Part shown: in pieces, positions 46,772-63,909 of the stretch
How the letters are laid out: the number at the start of each line of letters is the position of its first letter
How positions within the stretch are numbered: the first letter of the stretch is position 1
Assembly: GCA_001770955.1 (NCBI GenBank)
Contig: MESL01000002.1
Coordinates: 98,529 to 162,528, forward strand
Direction of reading: 5' to 3'
Source: Burkholderiales bacterium RIFCSPLOWO2_12_FULL_65_40
GTDB lineage: Bacteria; Pseudomonadota; Gammaproteobacteria; Burkholderiales; Burkholderiaceae_C
DNA length: 64,000 bases
The notes under the pieces: generated by a model
Database searches by the model: none
What the model saw: only the letters and a program-made list of their open reading frames with translations
Told to the model about the DNA's origin: nothing
Position numbers and translations under genes: made by a program

Positions 46772-49054
46772 TCAGGACGCGACCTTGTGCTCAGGGGCGA
46801 ATGATAGCGACACTTGGGCGCCACGCACCACGCCCTCTTCCTGTCGATTGATCAGATCGATGCGGGCGCCATGCTCGTCCGCGATTTTTTTCACCACCGC
46901 CAGCCCCAGCCCGGTGCCGCGCGCCTTGGTGGTGACGTAGGGCTCGAACGCGCGTTGCAGGATGTGCGCGGGAAAGCCGCTGCCATGGTCGGTGACGGTC
47001 AGGCGCACGCGGCGCGAGGTCTCGTTCCAGTGGGTGCTGATGCACACGGGCGGCAGCGTCCCGGCAGGCGCCCCCACGCTGACTGCCGCTTGCTCGGTGG
47101 CATCCTGCGCGTTCTGCAGCAGGTTGTGCACCACCTGCCGCAACTGCTGCGCGTCGCCCATGATGGTGGGACAACGGGGGTCGAGTTGCGCCTGTACCGC
47201 CACGGTGGCACGGTCGGATTCGTAGAGATTCAGCACATCCGACACCAGGGCATTGAGATCGACGGGCTGCAGGTCGGCCGACGGCAGGCGGGCATAGTCA
47301 CGGAACTCGTTGACCAGCCGCTTCATGGCATCCACCTGATCGACGATGGTCTTGACCGACTTGGTGAGCATGGCCTGTTCGGGCGCAGGCAGTTTTCCGG
47401 TCAGTTTCATTTCAAGCCGCTCGGCCGACAGCTGGATGGGGGTGAGCGGGTTTTTGATTTCGTGCGCCAGGCGCCGTGCCACCTCGCCCCAGGCCTGGGC
47501 ACGCTGTGCCGAGACGATTTCCGTGATGTCATCGAACACCAGCAGCCGGGCAGCGTCCGGCAACTCGGCACCCCGGGCGACCAGGCTGGTGGCGTGGTGC
47601 CCCGCGCCGCTGGGCGATGCATGCAGTTCAAAGGATTGCTGCCAGTGGTCCAGCCCGTGGGGGCCCCGGTGGCTGAGGTAGGCCTCGAACTGCATCTGCA
47701 CGGCAGCGCCGAAGGTCTCCAGTCCGGGCACTTCGGCCAGCGGGCGCCCTTCATGGGCAGCCATGGGCGCGCGCAGGATGCGCGTCGCCCCCGGGTTGGA
47801 GGACCGGATCACCCCCTGGGCATCCAGCACGATCACCCCGGCGGTGAGATTGTCCAGAATGGTCTGCAGGCGCGCCCGTGCCGCATCGACGGCCCCCATG
47901 CTTTTTTCCACCGTGGTCCGTGCGTCGGCCAGTTGCTGGGTCATCAGCGCAAAAGACCGGGTCAGGCCGCCCAGCTCGTCCTTGCCCAGGAGCACAGCCT
48001 TGGGGCTGAGGTCGCCTTCGGCCACCTCCCGCACACCTTCGGCCAACACCAGCAGCGGGCGAGCGAGCTGGTTGCCCAAAAGCACGGCCAGCAGCACGGC
48101 ACCAAACACCGCCAGAAACAGGCTGAGCGTGAGGGTGCCGATGTACATACGCCGCAAACCGCCCCGGGCCAGGGCACGTTCCTGGTATTCGCGGTTGGCC
48201 TCTTGCACCGCCACGGCGTTGTCCACCAGTACAGAGGGCAATGGAACCGTGACCTGCAGGTAGCGCGGCTCGACGAACAGCCCCACACCCGGGCTGGGTA
48301 CCAGCGCCATCGCTTTGACCCGGACATTCTGCAGTGCTTGCGCATCGGCCAGATCGGAGAGTTCGTCCAGCCCCTCGATCTGCCCCACGCCCCGCTGCTG
48401 GCGCACCGTGCGCAGCTGCTGGACGCTCGGGCGCTCCGGGTTGATACGGAAACGTGACTGCCCCACGCTCGCCACCATCTGCCCGGATGCGTTCCACAGC
48501 ACCACATCGGAAGCCCCCAACTGGTCGCGGATGCGTTCGAGCACCAGCCCCGCCGTGGCGTCGGGTGTCTGCGCCAGCTGCGCACTGGCACTGCGGGTGC
48601 GCAGGGCCATCTCGCTGGCCTGCAGCTCCAGGGTGGCCCGGGCCAGGCTGACACCCGCGGCCAGCGCGCCTTCCACCTTGACGTCAAACCAGCTTTCGAT
48701 AGAGCGCGAGACGAACTGGTACGAAACGAAATAGATCAGCAACCCCGGCACCAGCCCCACCAGCGCAAAAATGGCTGCCAGCTTGACCAGCAGGCGGCTG
48801 CCAAAGCGGCCGCGCCGCAAGCGCATGAACAGGCGCAGCGCCACCCAGCCGAGCACCGCCACCAGCAGCAGCGCCACCACCACATTGACACCGAAGAGCC
48901 ACGCATAGTTGCGCTCGTAGAGCACGCGGTTGTTGGTGGTCAGGGTCAGCAGGAACAGCAGCACCAGACCGATAGCGGCCATGATGGCCACTCCCACCCC
49001 CAGCGCCCAGCGCACCGCGCGCGACGGGCGCTGGACACTGTCCGTGCGGCTCAT
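46772..49054 (-). CDS. NtrY-like membrane sensor histidine kinase
   Basis: 760 aa. Two hydrophobic segments at 15-40 and 48-72, a third near 88-115 (LLVKLAAIFALVGLVPGLLI), an extracytoplasmic loop, a transmembrane segment about 300-325, HAMP, PAS (~370-480) and the kinase core. H box RLAHEIKNPLTPIQLSAERL, N box LLQNAQDATEQ, G1 VTDHGSGFP and G2 KARGTGLGLAVVKKI are all present. It probably senses redox or nitrogen state and phosphorylates the adjacent NtrX-like regulator. Its start overlaps the end of the DUF4390 gene by ATGA. Confidence 0.9.
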   Translation of the reverse strand: MSRTDSVQRPSRAVRWALGVGVAIMAAIGLVLLFLLTLTTNNRVLYERNYAWLFGVNVVVALLLVAVLGWVALRLFMRLRRGRFGSRLLVKLAAIFALVGLVPGLLIYFVSYQFVSRSIESWFDVKVEGALAAGVSLARATLELQASEMALRTRSASAQLAQTPDATAGLVLERIRDQLGASDVVLWNASGQMVASVGQSRFRINPERPSVQQLRTVRQQRGVGQIEGLDELSDLADAQALQNVRVKAMALVPSPGVGLFVEPRYLQVTVPLPSVLVDNAVAVQEANREYQERALARGGLRRMYIGTLTLSLFLAVFGAVLLAVLLGNQLARPLLVLAEGVREVAEGDLSPKAVLLGKDELGGLTRSFALMTQQLADARTTVEKSMGAVDAARARLQTILDNLTAGVIVLDAQGVIRSSNPGATRILRAPMAAHEGRPLAEVPGLETFGAAVQMQFEAYLSHRGPHGLDHWQQSFELHASPSGAGHHATSLVARGAELPDAARLLVFDDITEIVSAQRAQAWGEVARRLAHEIKNPLTPIQLSAERLEMKLTGKLPAPEQAMLTKSVKTIVDQVDAMKRLVNEFRDYARLPSADLQPVDLNALVSDVLNLYESDRATVAVQAQLDPRCPTIMGDAQQLRQVVHNLLQNAQDATEQAAVSVGAPAGTLPPVCISTHWNETSRRVRLTVTDHGSGFPAHILQRAFEPYVTTKARGTGLGLAVVKKIADEHGARIDLINRQEEGVVRGAQVSLSFAPEHKVAS

Positions 49055-49644
49055 CGCTGCGGCTCCACCGCAAAGCGCTGGCTGCGCGCCATGGAGAGAT
49101 TCCAGCCCGAGCGTCCCATCGCGCCAATCTGCAGCGGCCGGGGCAGTTGCGACAGGTCCAGGCGAAAGCGCAACTGCACGTTGTAGCGGGCCTGCGGGTC
49201 GATGGCCTCGGGCCCTGCGATCTTCCAGCGGGCGATGCGTTGCATGGCGGCCAGCACATCGGCCAGCTCGTCGAAATTCTGACCCAGCACCACGCCCAGC
49301 CCGCTGCCTTCAAAGGGCGCCGACGATACATTCAGCCGCCAGCGACGCGTCAGAGGCTGGAAGCTCAGACGCATGTAGCGCACCGTGGTGACGACATGCT
49401 GGTCATACCAATACCATCGCTCCCGCTGCACATCGGCTTCGGTGATGAAATACATCGGTATCCCCTTCTGGAGGGCATCCTCGGCCAGCGAGGGAAGGTC
49501 GAACCGCAGGGCGGCGCTCAGGAAGAGGCCTTCGTCGGTGTGATCCAGCCGCATCTCCGTGATGTCGGGCGACACCACCGCCTGCGCCGGCAGGCAGAAA
49601 CCCAGCCACCCCCACAGGAACAGACAGGCCCACAGGCGCGCCAC
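49051..49644 (-). CDS. DUF4390 exported protein
   Basis: About 197 aa from GTG 49644, which places the signal peptide VARLWACLFLWGWLGFCLPA at the N-terminus, 20 nt after rsmB; the track ATG at 49734 would overlap rsmB by 71 bp. Mature region: ALRFDLPSLAEDALQKGIPM, YFITEADVQRERWYWYD and SGWNLSMARSQRFAVEP, characteristic of DUF4390. Always found just before NtrY-like kinases in this group, so it may act in the periplasm with the sensor. The start is uncertain; function unknown. Confidence 0.78.
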   Translation of the reverse strand: MARLWACLFLWGWLGFCLPAQAVVSPDITEMRLDHTDEGLFLSAALRFDLPSLAEDALQKGIPMYFITEADVQRERWYWYDQHVVTTVRYMRLSFQPLTRRWRLNVSSAPFEGSGLGVVLGQNFDELADVLAAMQRIARWKIAGPEAIDPQARYNVQLRFRLDLSQLPRPLQIGAMGRSGWNLSMARSQRFAVEPQR

Positions 49645-49663
49645 CCGGCGCAGCCCAGGGGCG

Positions 49664-51091
49664 TCAGGCGGGCAATTTCTGGAGCAGGGCGTAGAAGAAG
49701 CCGTCGTGTTCACCTGACAGATTGTCCGGGACACCCTCCCCGTTGGAGCCGATGCCCGGCAACAAATGCCCTGGAGAGGGCATCAGACGCGCATCAGTGT
49801 TGTTTGCAAGAAACGCTTGGACCTGCACATCCCCTTCTGCCCGGAATACCGAGCAGGTGCAGTACAGCAGGCGCCCACCCGGCCGCAGCAAGGGCCAGAG
49901 CGTGGCCAGCAAGTGGGCCTGGATGCGGGCCAGTTGCGCCACATCGCTCTCCCGGCGCAGCCAGCGCACATCCGGATGGCGGCGCACGATCCCCGAGGCG
50001 GTGCAGGGCGCGTCGAGCAGGATGGCATCGAACGGCTCCCCGCCGCAGTGTTGCTGCCACCAGTCCTGTGGCCGCCCGGCGTCCGCCGCCAGCACCTGTG
50101 CCTGCAGTTGCAGGCGCGCGAGGGTATCCCGGATGCGCTCGCAGCGCTGCGGATCCACATCGAGTGCAGTGACCTGCAACGCGGCCTGCGGCCCGGCCCA
50201 TTCCAGCAGGTGTGCCGTCTTGCCTCCCGGCGCCGCGCAGGCATCGAGCACACGCAGGGGGCGGCCCCTGTCCAGCCCCTGCAGCAGCAGCGGCGCTGCC
50301 TGCTGGGCCGCCGCGTCCTGCACCGAAACCACCCCATCGGCAAAGCCGGGCAACTCGTGCACAGGCCGTGCGCGGTGCAGCAGCACCCCGTCATCTCCCA
50401 GCAAAGAAGATTCAATACTGATAGCTGACAGCGCTTGCTGGTAAAGGGCTGGAGTGCTTTTTTGCTTGTTAACCCTCAGCACCATCGGTGCCTGGCGGTT
50501 GTTGGCCTGCAGGATCGCTTGCCAGTGTGCCGGGTGGTCTTGCCGCAGTCGGCGTATCCACCAGAGAGGGTGATTCCAGAGAGCCTGCTCATCCAGCCGG
50601 GCTGCATCGAGCAGGCCATCGTGCTCGCGCAGAAAGCGGCGCAGGCAGGCATTGATGAAGGCGGCCTGCGGCCGCGTGGCACTGCTGGCTTTGGCCGCCT
50701 CGACTGCCTGGTTGACCAGGGTGAATGGCTCATACGGTGCGTTGCCCGGCTCGCACGCCAGCGCCAGCGCGGTGCAAAGCAAGGCATCGGCGGCGGGCGC
50801 CGGCTTGCGCGGGGCCAGTTGCTGGCGCACGGCTTCTGCCAGGCCCAGGTGGCGCAACACCTGAAAGAGCAAGGCCTGGACGCCAGGGCGCAGGGAGGCA
50901 GGCACCCCCTCCATCACAGCGCTGCCCGAGCGCCCCGCGCGTATGTCCTGCAGAGCCCGCGCCACGGCCTGGAGCTGGTGCGAGAGCGCCACGCCCTGGC
51001 CTGCGCCCCCCAGCTTGGCAGGTGCGGTGTTGCTCCGTGTTCTGGAGGCCGCTGGGGCAGTGCCATTTTTCATGGGATGTTCTTTGGTCAT
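49664..51091 (-). CDS. rsmB: 16S rRNA (cytosine(967)-C5)-methyltransferase
   Basis: 475 aa from ATG 51091, overlapping the LemA-like stop by ATGA. N-terminal NusB-like RNA-binding domain ~30-170 (HQLQAVARALQDIRAGRSGS, FINACLRRFLREHDGLLDAA), then a Rossmann methyltransferase: VLDACAAPGGKTAHLLEWAG (SAM site), AILLDAPCTASGIVRRHPD and LLYCTCSVFRAEGD, the two catalytic cysteines. Residues ~207-228 (KSTPALYQQALSAISIESS) are encoded by repeat copy L between the domains. The N-terminal 25 residues are a basic extension. Confidence 0.92.
   Translation of the reverse strand: MTKEHPMKNGTAPAASRTRSNTAPAKLGGAGQGVALSHQLQAVARALQDIRAGRSGSAVMEGVPASLRPGVQALLFQVLRHLGLAEAVRQQLAPRKPAPAADALLCTALALACEPGNAPYEPFTLVNQAVEAAKASSATRPQAAFINACLRRFLREHDGLLDAARLDEQALWNHPLWWIRRLRQDHPAHWQAILQANNRQAPMVLRVNKQKSTPALYQQALSAISIESSLLGDDGVLLHRARPVHELPGFADGVVSVQDAAAQQAAPLLLQGLDRGRPLRVLDACAAPGGKTAHLLEWAGPQAALQVTALDVDPQRCERIRDTLARLQLQAQVLAADAGRPQDWWQQHCGGEPFDAILLDAPCTASGIVRRHPDVRWLRRESDVAQLARIQAHLLATLWPLLRPGGRLLYCTCSVFRAEGDVQVQAFLANNTDARLMPSPGHLLPGIGSNGEGVPDNLSGEHDGFFYALLQKLPA
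50408..50468 (-). repeat. Dispersed hairpin repeat, copy L, inside rsmB
   Basis: On the minus (coding) strand: AAAAAAGCACTCCAGCCCTT, TACCAGCAAGCGCTGTCAGC, TATCAGTATTGAATC. The AAGCGCTGTCAGCTAT core matches copy G closely. It reads through in frame in rsmB, in sense orientation. Confidence 0.75.
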
Positions 51092-51618
51092 AGGATGCGC
51101 CCCGGCTTGAAGCCAAACACCCCGGCCAGCAACCGCGCGGGGAACTGCGCCAAGGCTTCGTTGTAGTGGACCACTGCCTGGTTGAACTGCGCCTGCGCCA
51201 GCGTGCGTTGCGCCTGGAGGGACTCCCACTGCTGCGCCCACGCCGCGTCCGGGAGCGCGTCATCCTCGGCCCCCGCCTGCATCATGGCATCCGAGGCGGC
51301 ACAAAGCACCTGCAAGGCCGTGGACAAGGCCGCCGCGGCATCGGCCTGCAGAGGCTGGGCACGCGCCACGGCCAGCGAGGCGCCGAACTGCGTCGCAGCA
51401 GCCTGTAGCGACTGCCATGCCGGAGATACCTTTTGCCCCATCGGGTCCGGCGCCGCAGCGCCCCCCCCCGGAAGCACCATCATGCGCACCAGGTACACAT
51501 CCAGCCCGCCAAAGGCCTGGATCGCGGCCGAACGCAATCGCACCAGCCGGTTGTAGGCGCCCACGGCCCAGAACACCATGACGGCCAGAAGGATCCAGAA
51601 AAGGGGGGAGAAAAGCAT
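51088..51618 (-). CDS. LemA-like membrane-anchored protein
   Basis: 176 aa from ATG 51618 (MLFSPLFWILLAVMVFWAVG); the track ORF extends into the rpoC terminator. One N-terminal transmembrane helix, then AYNRLVRLRSAAIQAFGGLD and a C-terminal FNQAVVHYNEALAQFPARLL ending FGFKPGRIL, the LemA family pattern. A segment PGGGAAAPDPMGQK in the middle is not typical. Family function is unclear, linked to membrane or stress response. Coupled to rsmB by ATGA. Confidence 0.78.
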   Translation of the reverse strand: MLFSPLFWILLAVMVFWAVGAYNRLVRLRSAAIQAFGGLDVYLVRMMVLPGGGAAAPDPMGQKVSPAWQSLQAAATQFGASLAVARAQPLQADAAAALSTALQVLCAASDAMMQAGAEDDALPDAAWAQQWESLQAQRTLAQAQFNQAVVHYNEALAQFPARLLAGVFGFKPGRIL

Positions 51619-51666
51619 AGGGAGCGTTCTTCGCCGGGTTCCACCGGACGACAGTCTTGGATACCA

Positions 51667-51713
51667 GCAAAAACGCTCCCGGCCTGCCTTTTGCAAGACA
51701 GACCGGGAGCGTT
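51667..51713 (-). terminator. Intrinsic terminator after rpoC
   Basis: On the minus strand AACGCTCCCGG pairs with CCGGGAGCGTT (11 perfect bp) around a 20-nt loop with further pairing (TCTGTCTT/AGGCAG), followed by TTTTTGC. It closes the ribosomal protein-RNA polymerase transcript 20 nt after the rpoC stop. Confidence 0.9.
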
Positions 51714-51732
51714 CAGCGATCACCTGTCAGGG

Positions 51733-55974
<4,242 letters not shown>

Positions 55975-55994
55975 AGGACTCTTTCCTTTTCGAA

Positions 55995-60107
<4,113 letters not shown>

Positions 60108-60240
60108 GAGATCTCCGGGCAAAGACTTGAGTCCTGGGTCTGCGACGACTGACCCGTGGGCGGCACCCTACGGGCTTGGCGGTTGGCCACTACCAACCAT
60201 GGCGGACGGCGATGCGTTGCACATCGCCCGAACCAAGGCA

Positions 60241-60345
60241 TCTTCTGCTGTCGGATTCGTCAGAAGACACTTGAAAGCCAGTAGGGGCTTTCAGGTGCGC
60301 TCTGGAAGCGCCAAAGGCTGGAGGCCCTTCGAAGAACCTCCAGCC
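60241..60345 (-). promoter_or_regulatory. Three tandem hairpins in the rplL-rpoB spacer
   Basis: In minus-strand order: GGCTGGAGG/CCTCCAGCC (9 bp), CACCTGAAAGCC/GGCTTTCAAGTG (12 positions, one G-T wobble) and TCTTCTG/CAGAAGA (7 bp). In E. coli this spacer holds an attenuator and an RNase III processing site that set the ratio of ribosomal protein to polymerase. None of these hairpins has a T-run, so processing or partial pausing is more likely than termination. Confidence 0.65.
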
Positions 60346-60361
60346 CTTGAAAGAGACCGAA

Positions 60362-60736
60362 TTACTTGAGTTCGGCCTTGGCGCCGGCTTCCACCAGCTT
60401 CTTGACGGCAGCTTCGGCGTCAGCCTTGGCAATGCCTTCCTTGACGTTCTTGGGAGCGCCGTCCACCAGATCCTTGGCTTCCTTGAGGCCCAGACCCGTG
60501 ATTTCACGCACTGCCTTGATCACGGAAACCTTGTTGGCGCCCGCATCGTTGAGCACCACGTTGAATTCCGTCTTCTCTTCAGCAGCAGCAGCAGCACCGC
60601 CACCCGCAGCAGCAGGAGCAGCCATGGCTGCAGCGCTCACGCCAAACTTCTCTTCAATGGCCTTCACCAGGTCATTGAGTTCCAGGACCGTCATGCTGTC
60701 GAGTGCGGTCAGAAATGCGTCTTTATCGAATGCCAT
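60362..60736 (-). CDS. rplL: Large ribosomal subunit protein bL12 (L7/L12)
   Basis: 124 aa. N-terminal dimerisation domain [20 protein letters not shown], Ala/Gly-rich hinge (~37-52: [17 protein letters not shown]), and C-terminal factor-binding domain [39 protein letters not shown]. It forms the ribosomal stalk that recruits GTPase factors, bound through L10 encoded just upstream (40-nt gap). Confidence 0.99.
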   Translation of the reverse strand: MAFDKDAFLTALDSMTVLELNDLVKAIEEKFGVSAAAMAAPAAAGGGAAAAAEEKTEFNVVLNDAGANKVSVIKAVREITGLGLKEAKDLVDGAPKNVKEGIAKADAEAAVKKLVEAGAKAELK

Positions 60737-60776
60737 TTTGATTTCCTAACAATTGGTTAACAGGTTTGCCGGGCGC

Positions 60777-61283
60777 TCAGGCAGCCACGGCTTCGCCTTC
60801 GCCTTTTTTGGCCGCCAGGGCACCCAGTACCACGGCGGTACGGGACATTGGCGACATCAGCAAGCCACACAGCTGGGCCAGCAGCACTTCCTTGGAAGGA
60901 ATGTTGGCCAGTTGCTTAACACCGTTGACGTCCAGGGCCTTGCCACCGAAAGCACCACCGCGAATCACGAGCTTGTCGTTGGTTTTCGCGAAATCGGCCA
61001 CCACCTTCGCGGCGGCCACGGCGTCTTCGGAGAAGCCATAGATCAGCGGACCGGTCATCTGGTCTGCCACCACGTCAAACTGGCTGCCTGCTACAGCACG
61101 GCGGGCCAGGGTGTTCTTCAGAACACTCAGGCTCACACCCTTGCTGCGTGCATCAACGCGCAGTTTGGTCATGTCGGCGACCGTGATACCACGGTATTCC
61201 GCAATCACAAGCGTTTGAGCTTTAGCGGCGAGGCTGGTCACTTCATTGATGACCGCTTCTTTCTCACTGCGATTAAGACTCAA
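60777..61283 (-). CDS. rplJ: Large ribosomal subunit protein uL10
   Basis: 168 aa. [40 protein letters not shown] and [18 protein letters not shown] are canonical L10. It anchors L7/L12 dimers to 23S rRNA and in many bacteria represses its own message by binding the leader, which here is the structured 225 nt between rplA and this gene. An AAGGAGTAG ribosome-binding site precedes the start. Confidence 0.98.
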   Translation of the reverse strand: MSLNRSEKEAVINEVTSLAAKAQTLVIAEYRGITVADMTKLRVDARSKGVSLSVLKNTLARRAVAGSQFDVVADQMTGPLIYGFSEDAVAAAKVVADFAKTNDKLVIRGGAFGGKALDVNGVKQLANIPSKEVLLAQLCGLLMSPMSRTAVVLGALAAKKGEGEAVAA

Positions 61284-61508
61284 GGTCTACTCCTTAAAAT
61301 GCGCACTCGGCGAATGCCTCGTACGCGCTCTTGTTGCAGCGACCAACTGTTGAGGAACGTATTCCATCTGCAGCGGGATCGCCATCTGCGCTGGCCCAGA
61401 AGGGATTAAGTGCAAACAACTTGCACACCAGCGGTCTTGGATGGCTCGGTGCATTGCTGCACCGACCCACCACTGAGGCACCTTTCGGCGCCTCAAGATT
61501 TTTCGCGA
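61284..61508 (-). promoter_or_regulatory. L10 leader (autoregulatory region of rplJL)
   Basis: 225 nt without an ORF between rplA and rplJ. In minus-strand order it shows GAGGCGCC-GAAA-GGTGCCTC (61475-61494 on plus), then TCGGTGCA-GCAA-TGCACCGA (61446-61465), both perfect 8-bp stems capped by GNRA tetraloops, and a long partly paired region with AAGTTGTTTGCACTTAATCC before the Shine-Dalgarno. Position and architecture match the known L10 leader family; the L10 contact site was not mapped. Confidence 0.7.
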
Positions 61509-62204
61509 TTACGCTGCGATGGATTGCGTGTCCACGCGGACACCCAGACCCATCGTGGACGAAATCGCCACCTTGCGCAGGTACAGGCCCTTGCTGGTCG
61601 CGGGCTTGGCCTTGCTCAAGGCGTCAATCAGGGCAGCGAGATTGCCTTGCAGCTTCTCGTTGTCAAACGAACGGCGACCGATCGTGCTGTGAACGATGCC
61701 GGCCTTGTCGACGCGGAACTGCACCTGACCTGCCTTGGCGTTCTTCACGGCCGTGGCAACGTCCGGGGTCACCGTACCGACCTTGGGATTGGGCATCAGG
61801 CCACGGGGACCCAGGATCTGACCCAGGGTACCCACGACGCGCATCGCATCGGGAGCAGCGATCACCACGTCGAAAGGCATGTCTCCGGCCTTGACCATCG
61901 CAGCCAGATCGTCCATGCCGACGATGTCAGCGCCAGCGGCCTTGGCTTCTTCTGCCTTGGCGCCCTGGGCGAACACGGCAACGCGCGTCGTCTTGCCGGT
62001 ACCGTTGGGCAGCACCACAGCGCCACGCACCACCTGGTCCGACTTCTTGGCATCCACGCCCAGCTGCACAGCAACGTCAATGGACTCATCGAACTTTGCC
62101 GTTGCAGCCTCTTTCACGAGCGACACGGCTTCCGCGAAAGAGTACAGCTTCGTGCTGTCGACCTTGCCCTGCAGGGCCTTTTGTTTTTTGGTCAGCTTGG
62201 CCAT
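61509..62204 (-). CDS. rplA: Large ribosomal subunit protein uL1
   Basis: 231 aa. [20 protein letters not shown] start, [40 protein letters not shown] (the signature) and GKAGQVQFR-type C-terminal block [20 protein letters not shown]. Forms the L1 stalk at the E site and can repress the rplKA message. It begins immediately after the rplK stop with no spacer. Confidence 0.99.
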   Translation of the reverse strand: MAKLTKKQKALQGKVDSTKLYSFAEAVSLVKEAATAKFDESIDVAVQLGVDAKKSDQVVRGAVVLPNGTGKTTRVAVFAQGAKAEEAKAAGADIVGMDDLAAMVKAGDMPFDVVIAAPDAMRVVGTLGQILGPRGLMPNPKVGTVTPDVATAVKNAKAGQVQFRVDKAGIVHSTIGRRSFDNEKLQGNLAALIDALSKAKPATSKGLYLRKVAISSTMGLGVRVDTQSIAA

Positions 62205-62636
62205 TTACAAACCCTCCACCGTCACGCCCATGGACCGGGCCGAACCAGCAATGGTACGAACGGCAGCGTCAATGCTGGCAGCGTTCATGTCCTTCATCTT
62301 GGTTTTTGCAATTTCTTCGAGCTGCTCGCGCGTGATCTTGCCCACCTTGATCTTCAAGGCGTTGGCAGAACCCTTGTCCAGCTTGATCGCCTTCTTGATC
62401 AGCGTCGTCGCCGGGGGCGTCTTGATGATGAAGGTGAAGCTCTTGTCTGCAAAAGCGGTGATCACCACCGGCAGTGGCAGGCCCGGCTCGACACCTTGGG
62501 TCTGCGCATTGAATGCCTTGCAGAACTCCATGATGTTGAGACCGCGCTGACCCAATGCTGGGCCAATCGGTGGGGATGGATTGGCTTTACCAGCAGGCAC
62601 TTGCAGCTTGATAAAACCGACGATTTTCTTCGCCAT
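62205..62636 (-). CDS. rplK: Large ribosomal subunit protein uL11
   Basis: 143 aa from [20 protein letters not shown], preceded by [26 protein letters not shown] is the L11 signature; the C-terminal domain [20 protein letters not shown] contacts the GTPase-associated region of 23S rRNA. The 118-nt gap from nusG probably contains the rplKA leader, but I could not assign a promoter or an L1 target in it. Confidence 0.99.
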   Translation of the reverse strand: MAKKIVGFIKLQVPAGKANPSPPIGPALGQRGLNIMEFCKAFNAQTQGVEPGLPLPVVITAFADKSFTFIIKTPPATTLIKKAIKLDKGSANALKIKVGKITREQLEEIAKTKMKDMNAASIDAAVRTIAGSARSMGVTVEGL

Positions 62637-62754
62637 GGTTTGCTCCTTACGGGTATTGACGCTGGCGCCACATGGGCGGAACACAGCTCCCCGGGGTTAA
62701 CGACTCACTGACTTTCATCGCACCGAGTCGAAAAGTGCGAAATGTTGAAACACG

Positions 62755-63348
62755 TCAGGTCTTTTCGATCTGACTGAATTCGAGTTCCACGGGGGTCGAG
62801 CGACCGAAGATCATGACGGACACCCGCACACGACTCTTCTCGTAATTGACATCTTCCACAGAACCATTGAAATCGGTAAACGGGCCTTCCTTGACCCGCA
62901 CCATTTCACCCACCATGAATTCGATCTTGTGGCGCGGCTTGTCGGTGCCTTCCTGCATCTGGCTGACGATCTTCTGCACTTCGTCCTCGGAGATGGGCGC
63001 CGGACGGTTCTTGGCGCCACCGACAAAGCCAGTCACCTTGTTGGTGTGCTTGACCAAGTGCCACGTGTCATCGTCCATGACCATCTCGACGAAAACATAG
63101 CCTGGAAACAACCGGCGCTCGGTTGTCTTGCGGCTGCCGTTCTTCATCTCCACCACTTCTTCAGTGGGCACCAGGATGCGGCCAAATTTGTCCTGCATAC
63201 CTGAACGAGCAATGCGCTCGGCGATGTTGCGCTCGACCGCCTTTTCCATACCGGAATAGGCATGCACGATATACCAGCGCAGATCAGGGTTGCCGGCAGC
63301 CACGCCACCGGGAGCAGCTGCCCCGCCCGCTTCGACAGTAGCAGTCAT
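62755..63348 (-). CDS. nusG: Transcription termination/antitermination factor NusG
   Basis: 197 aa, slightly longer than E. coli because of an N-terminal Ala/Gly-rich tail ([18 protein letters not shown]). NGN domain 22-135 ([40 protein letters not shown]) binds polymerase; the KOW domain 145-197 ([20 protein letters not shown]) contacts Rho or S10. Its ATG directly follows the secE TAA. Confidence 0.98.
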   Translation of the reverse strand: MTATVEAGGAAAPGGVAAGNPDLRWYIVHAYSGMEKAVERNIAERIARSGMQDKFGRILVPTEEVVEMKNGSRKTTERRLFPGYVFVEMVMDDDTWHLVKHTNKVTGFVGGAKNRPAPISEDEVQKIVSQMQEGTDKPRHKIEFMVGEMVRVKEGPFTDFNGSVEDVNYEKSRVRVSVMIFGRSTPVELEFSQIEKT

Positions 63349-63732
63349 TTATTTTCTCCAGCCCAGAATCAGATCGTAGAACACCCACTCAAGGGTTTTG
63401 TCAGTCAGCCAGAGAAACAGCGCCATGACCACCACAAAGGCGAACACATAGGCCGTCATTTGCATGGTTTCTTTGCGCGTAGGCCAGACTACTTTTTTGA
63501 CTTCACGCCAGGCATCCCGCCCGAAAGCCACCAATCTGCGCCCCGATTCGGAAATCAAGAACACCCCGGTCGCGGCGACCAACCCAAGCAAGAGCACGCC
63601 CCATTGCGCAATGGCCCCTTGCTTGCTCAGCAAGTAAAACGCAGCAACAGAGCCGACGACCAACACCACCGCCGCTGCGAGCTTGGCCTTGTCTGCCCCC
63701 GAACTGACTGTCTCTATCTGTGAAGTGGCCAT
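63349..63732 (-). CDS. secE: Preprotein translocase subunit SecE
   Basis: 127 aa with three membrane helices (LAAAVVLVVGSVAAFYLL, WGVLLLGLVAATGVFLI, MTAYVFAFVVVMALFLWL), the long proteobacterial form. The essential amphipathic hinge is FGRDAWREVKKVVWPTRKET just before helix three. Clamps SecY in the translocon. The stop codon abuts the nusG start. Confidence 0.97.
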   Translation of the reverse strand: MATSQIETVSSGADKAKLAAAVVLVVGSVAAFYLLSKQGAIAQWGVLLLGLVAATGVFLISESGRRLVAFGRDAWREVKKVVWPTRKETMQMTAYVFAFVVVMALFLWLTDKTLEWVFYDLILGWRK

Positions 63733-63778
63733 TTTTGGCTGTTTCCTGCTTCAATTTCAGGCGTCACCCAAGACACCG

Positions 63779-63810
63779 AAGCCCGCCAGGGTCTGGCGGG
63801 CTTTGTTTTT
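63779..63810 (+). terminator. Perfect 11-bp hairpin between secE and tRNA-Trp, T-run on the plus strand
   Basis: AAGCCCGCCAG-GGT-CTGGCGGGCTT followed by TGTTTTT on the plus strand, i.e. against the direction of tuf-trp-secE transcription. On the minus strand the same stem is followed by CGGTG without Ts. It may stop antisense transcription or mark the tRNA 3' processing region. Confidence 0.6.
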
Positions 63811-63823
63811 CGCCACTTTCAAG

Positions 63824-63899
63824 TGGCAGGGGCAGTAGGAATCGAACCTACAACCTTCGGTTTTGGAGACCGACGCTCTGCCAATTGAGCTATACCCCT
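63824..63899 (-). tRNA. tRNA-Trp (anticodon CCA)
   Basis: 76 nt with encoded CCA. Acceptor AGGGGTA/TGCCCCT, D arm GCTC-AATTGGCA-GAGC, anticodon arm TCGGT-CTCCAAA-ACCGA gives CCA, T arm GTAGG-TTCGATT-CCTAC. Sits between tuf and secE, the standard position in betaproteobacteria. Confidence 0.97.
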
Positions 63900-63909
63900 A
63901 CGAATTTCC

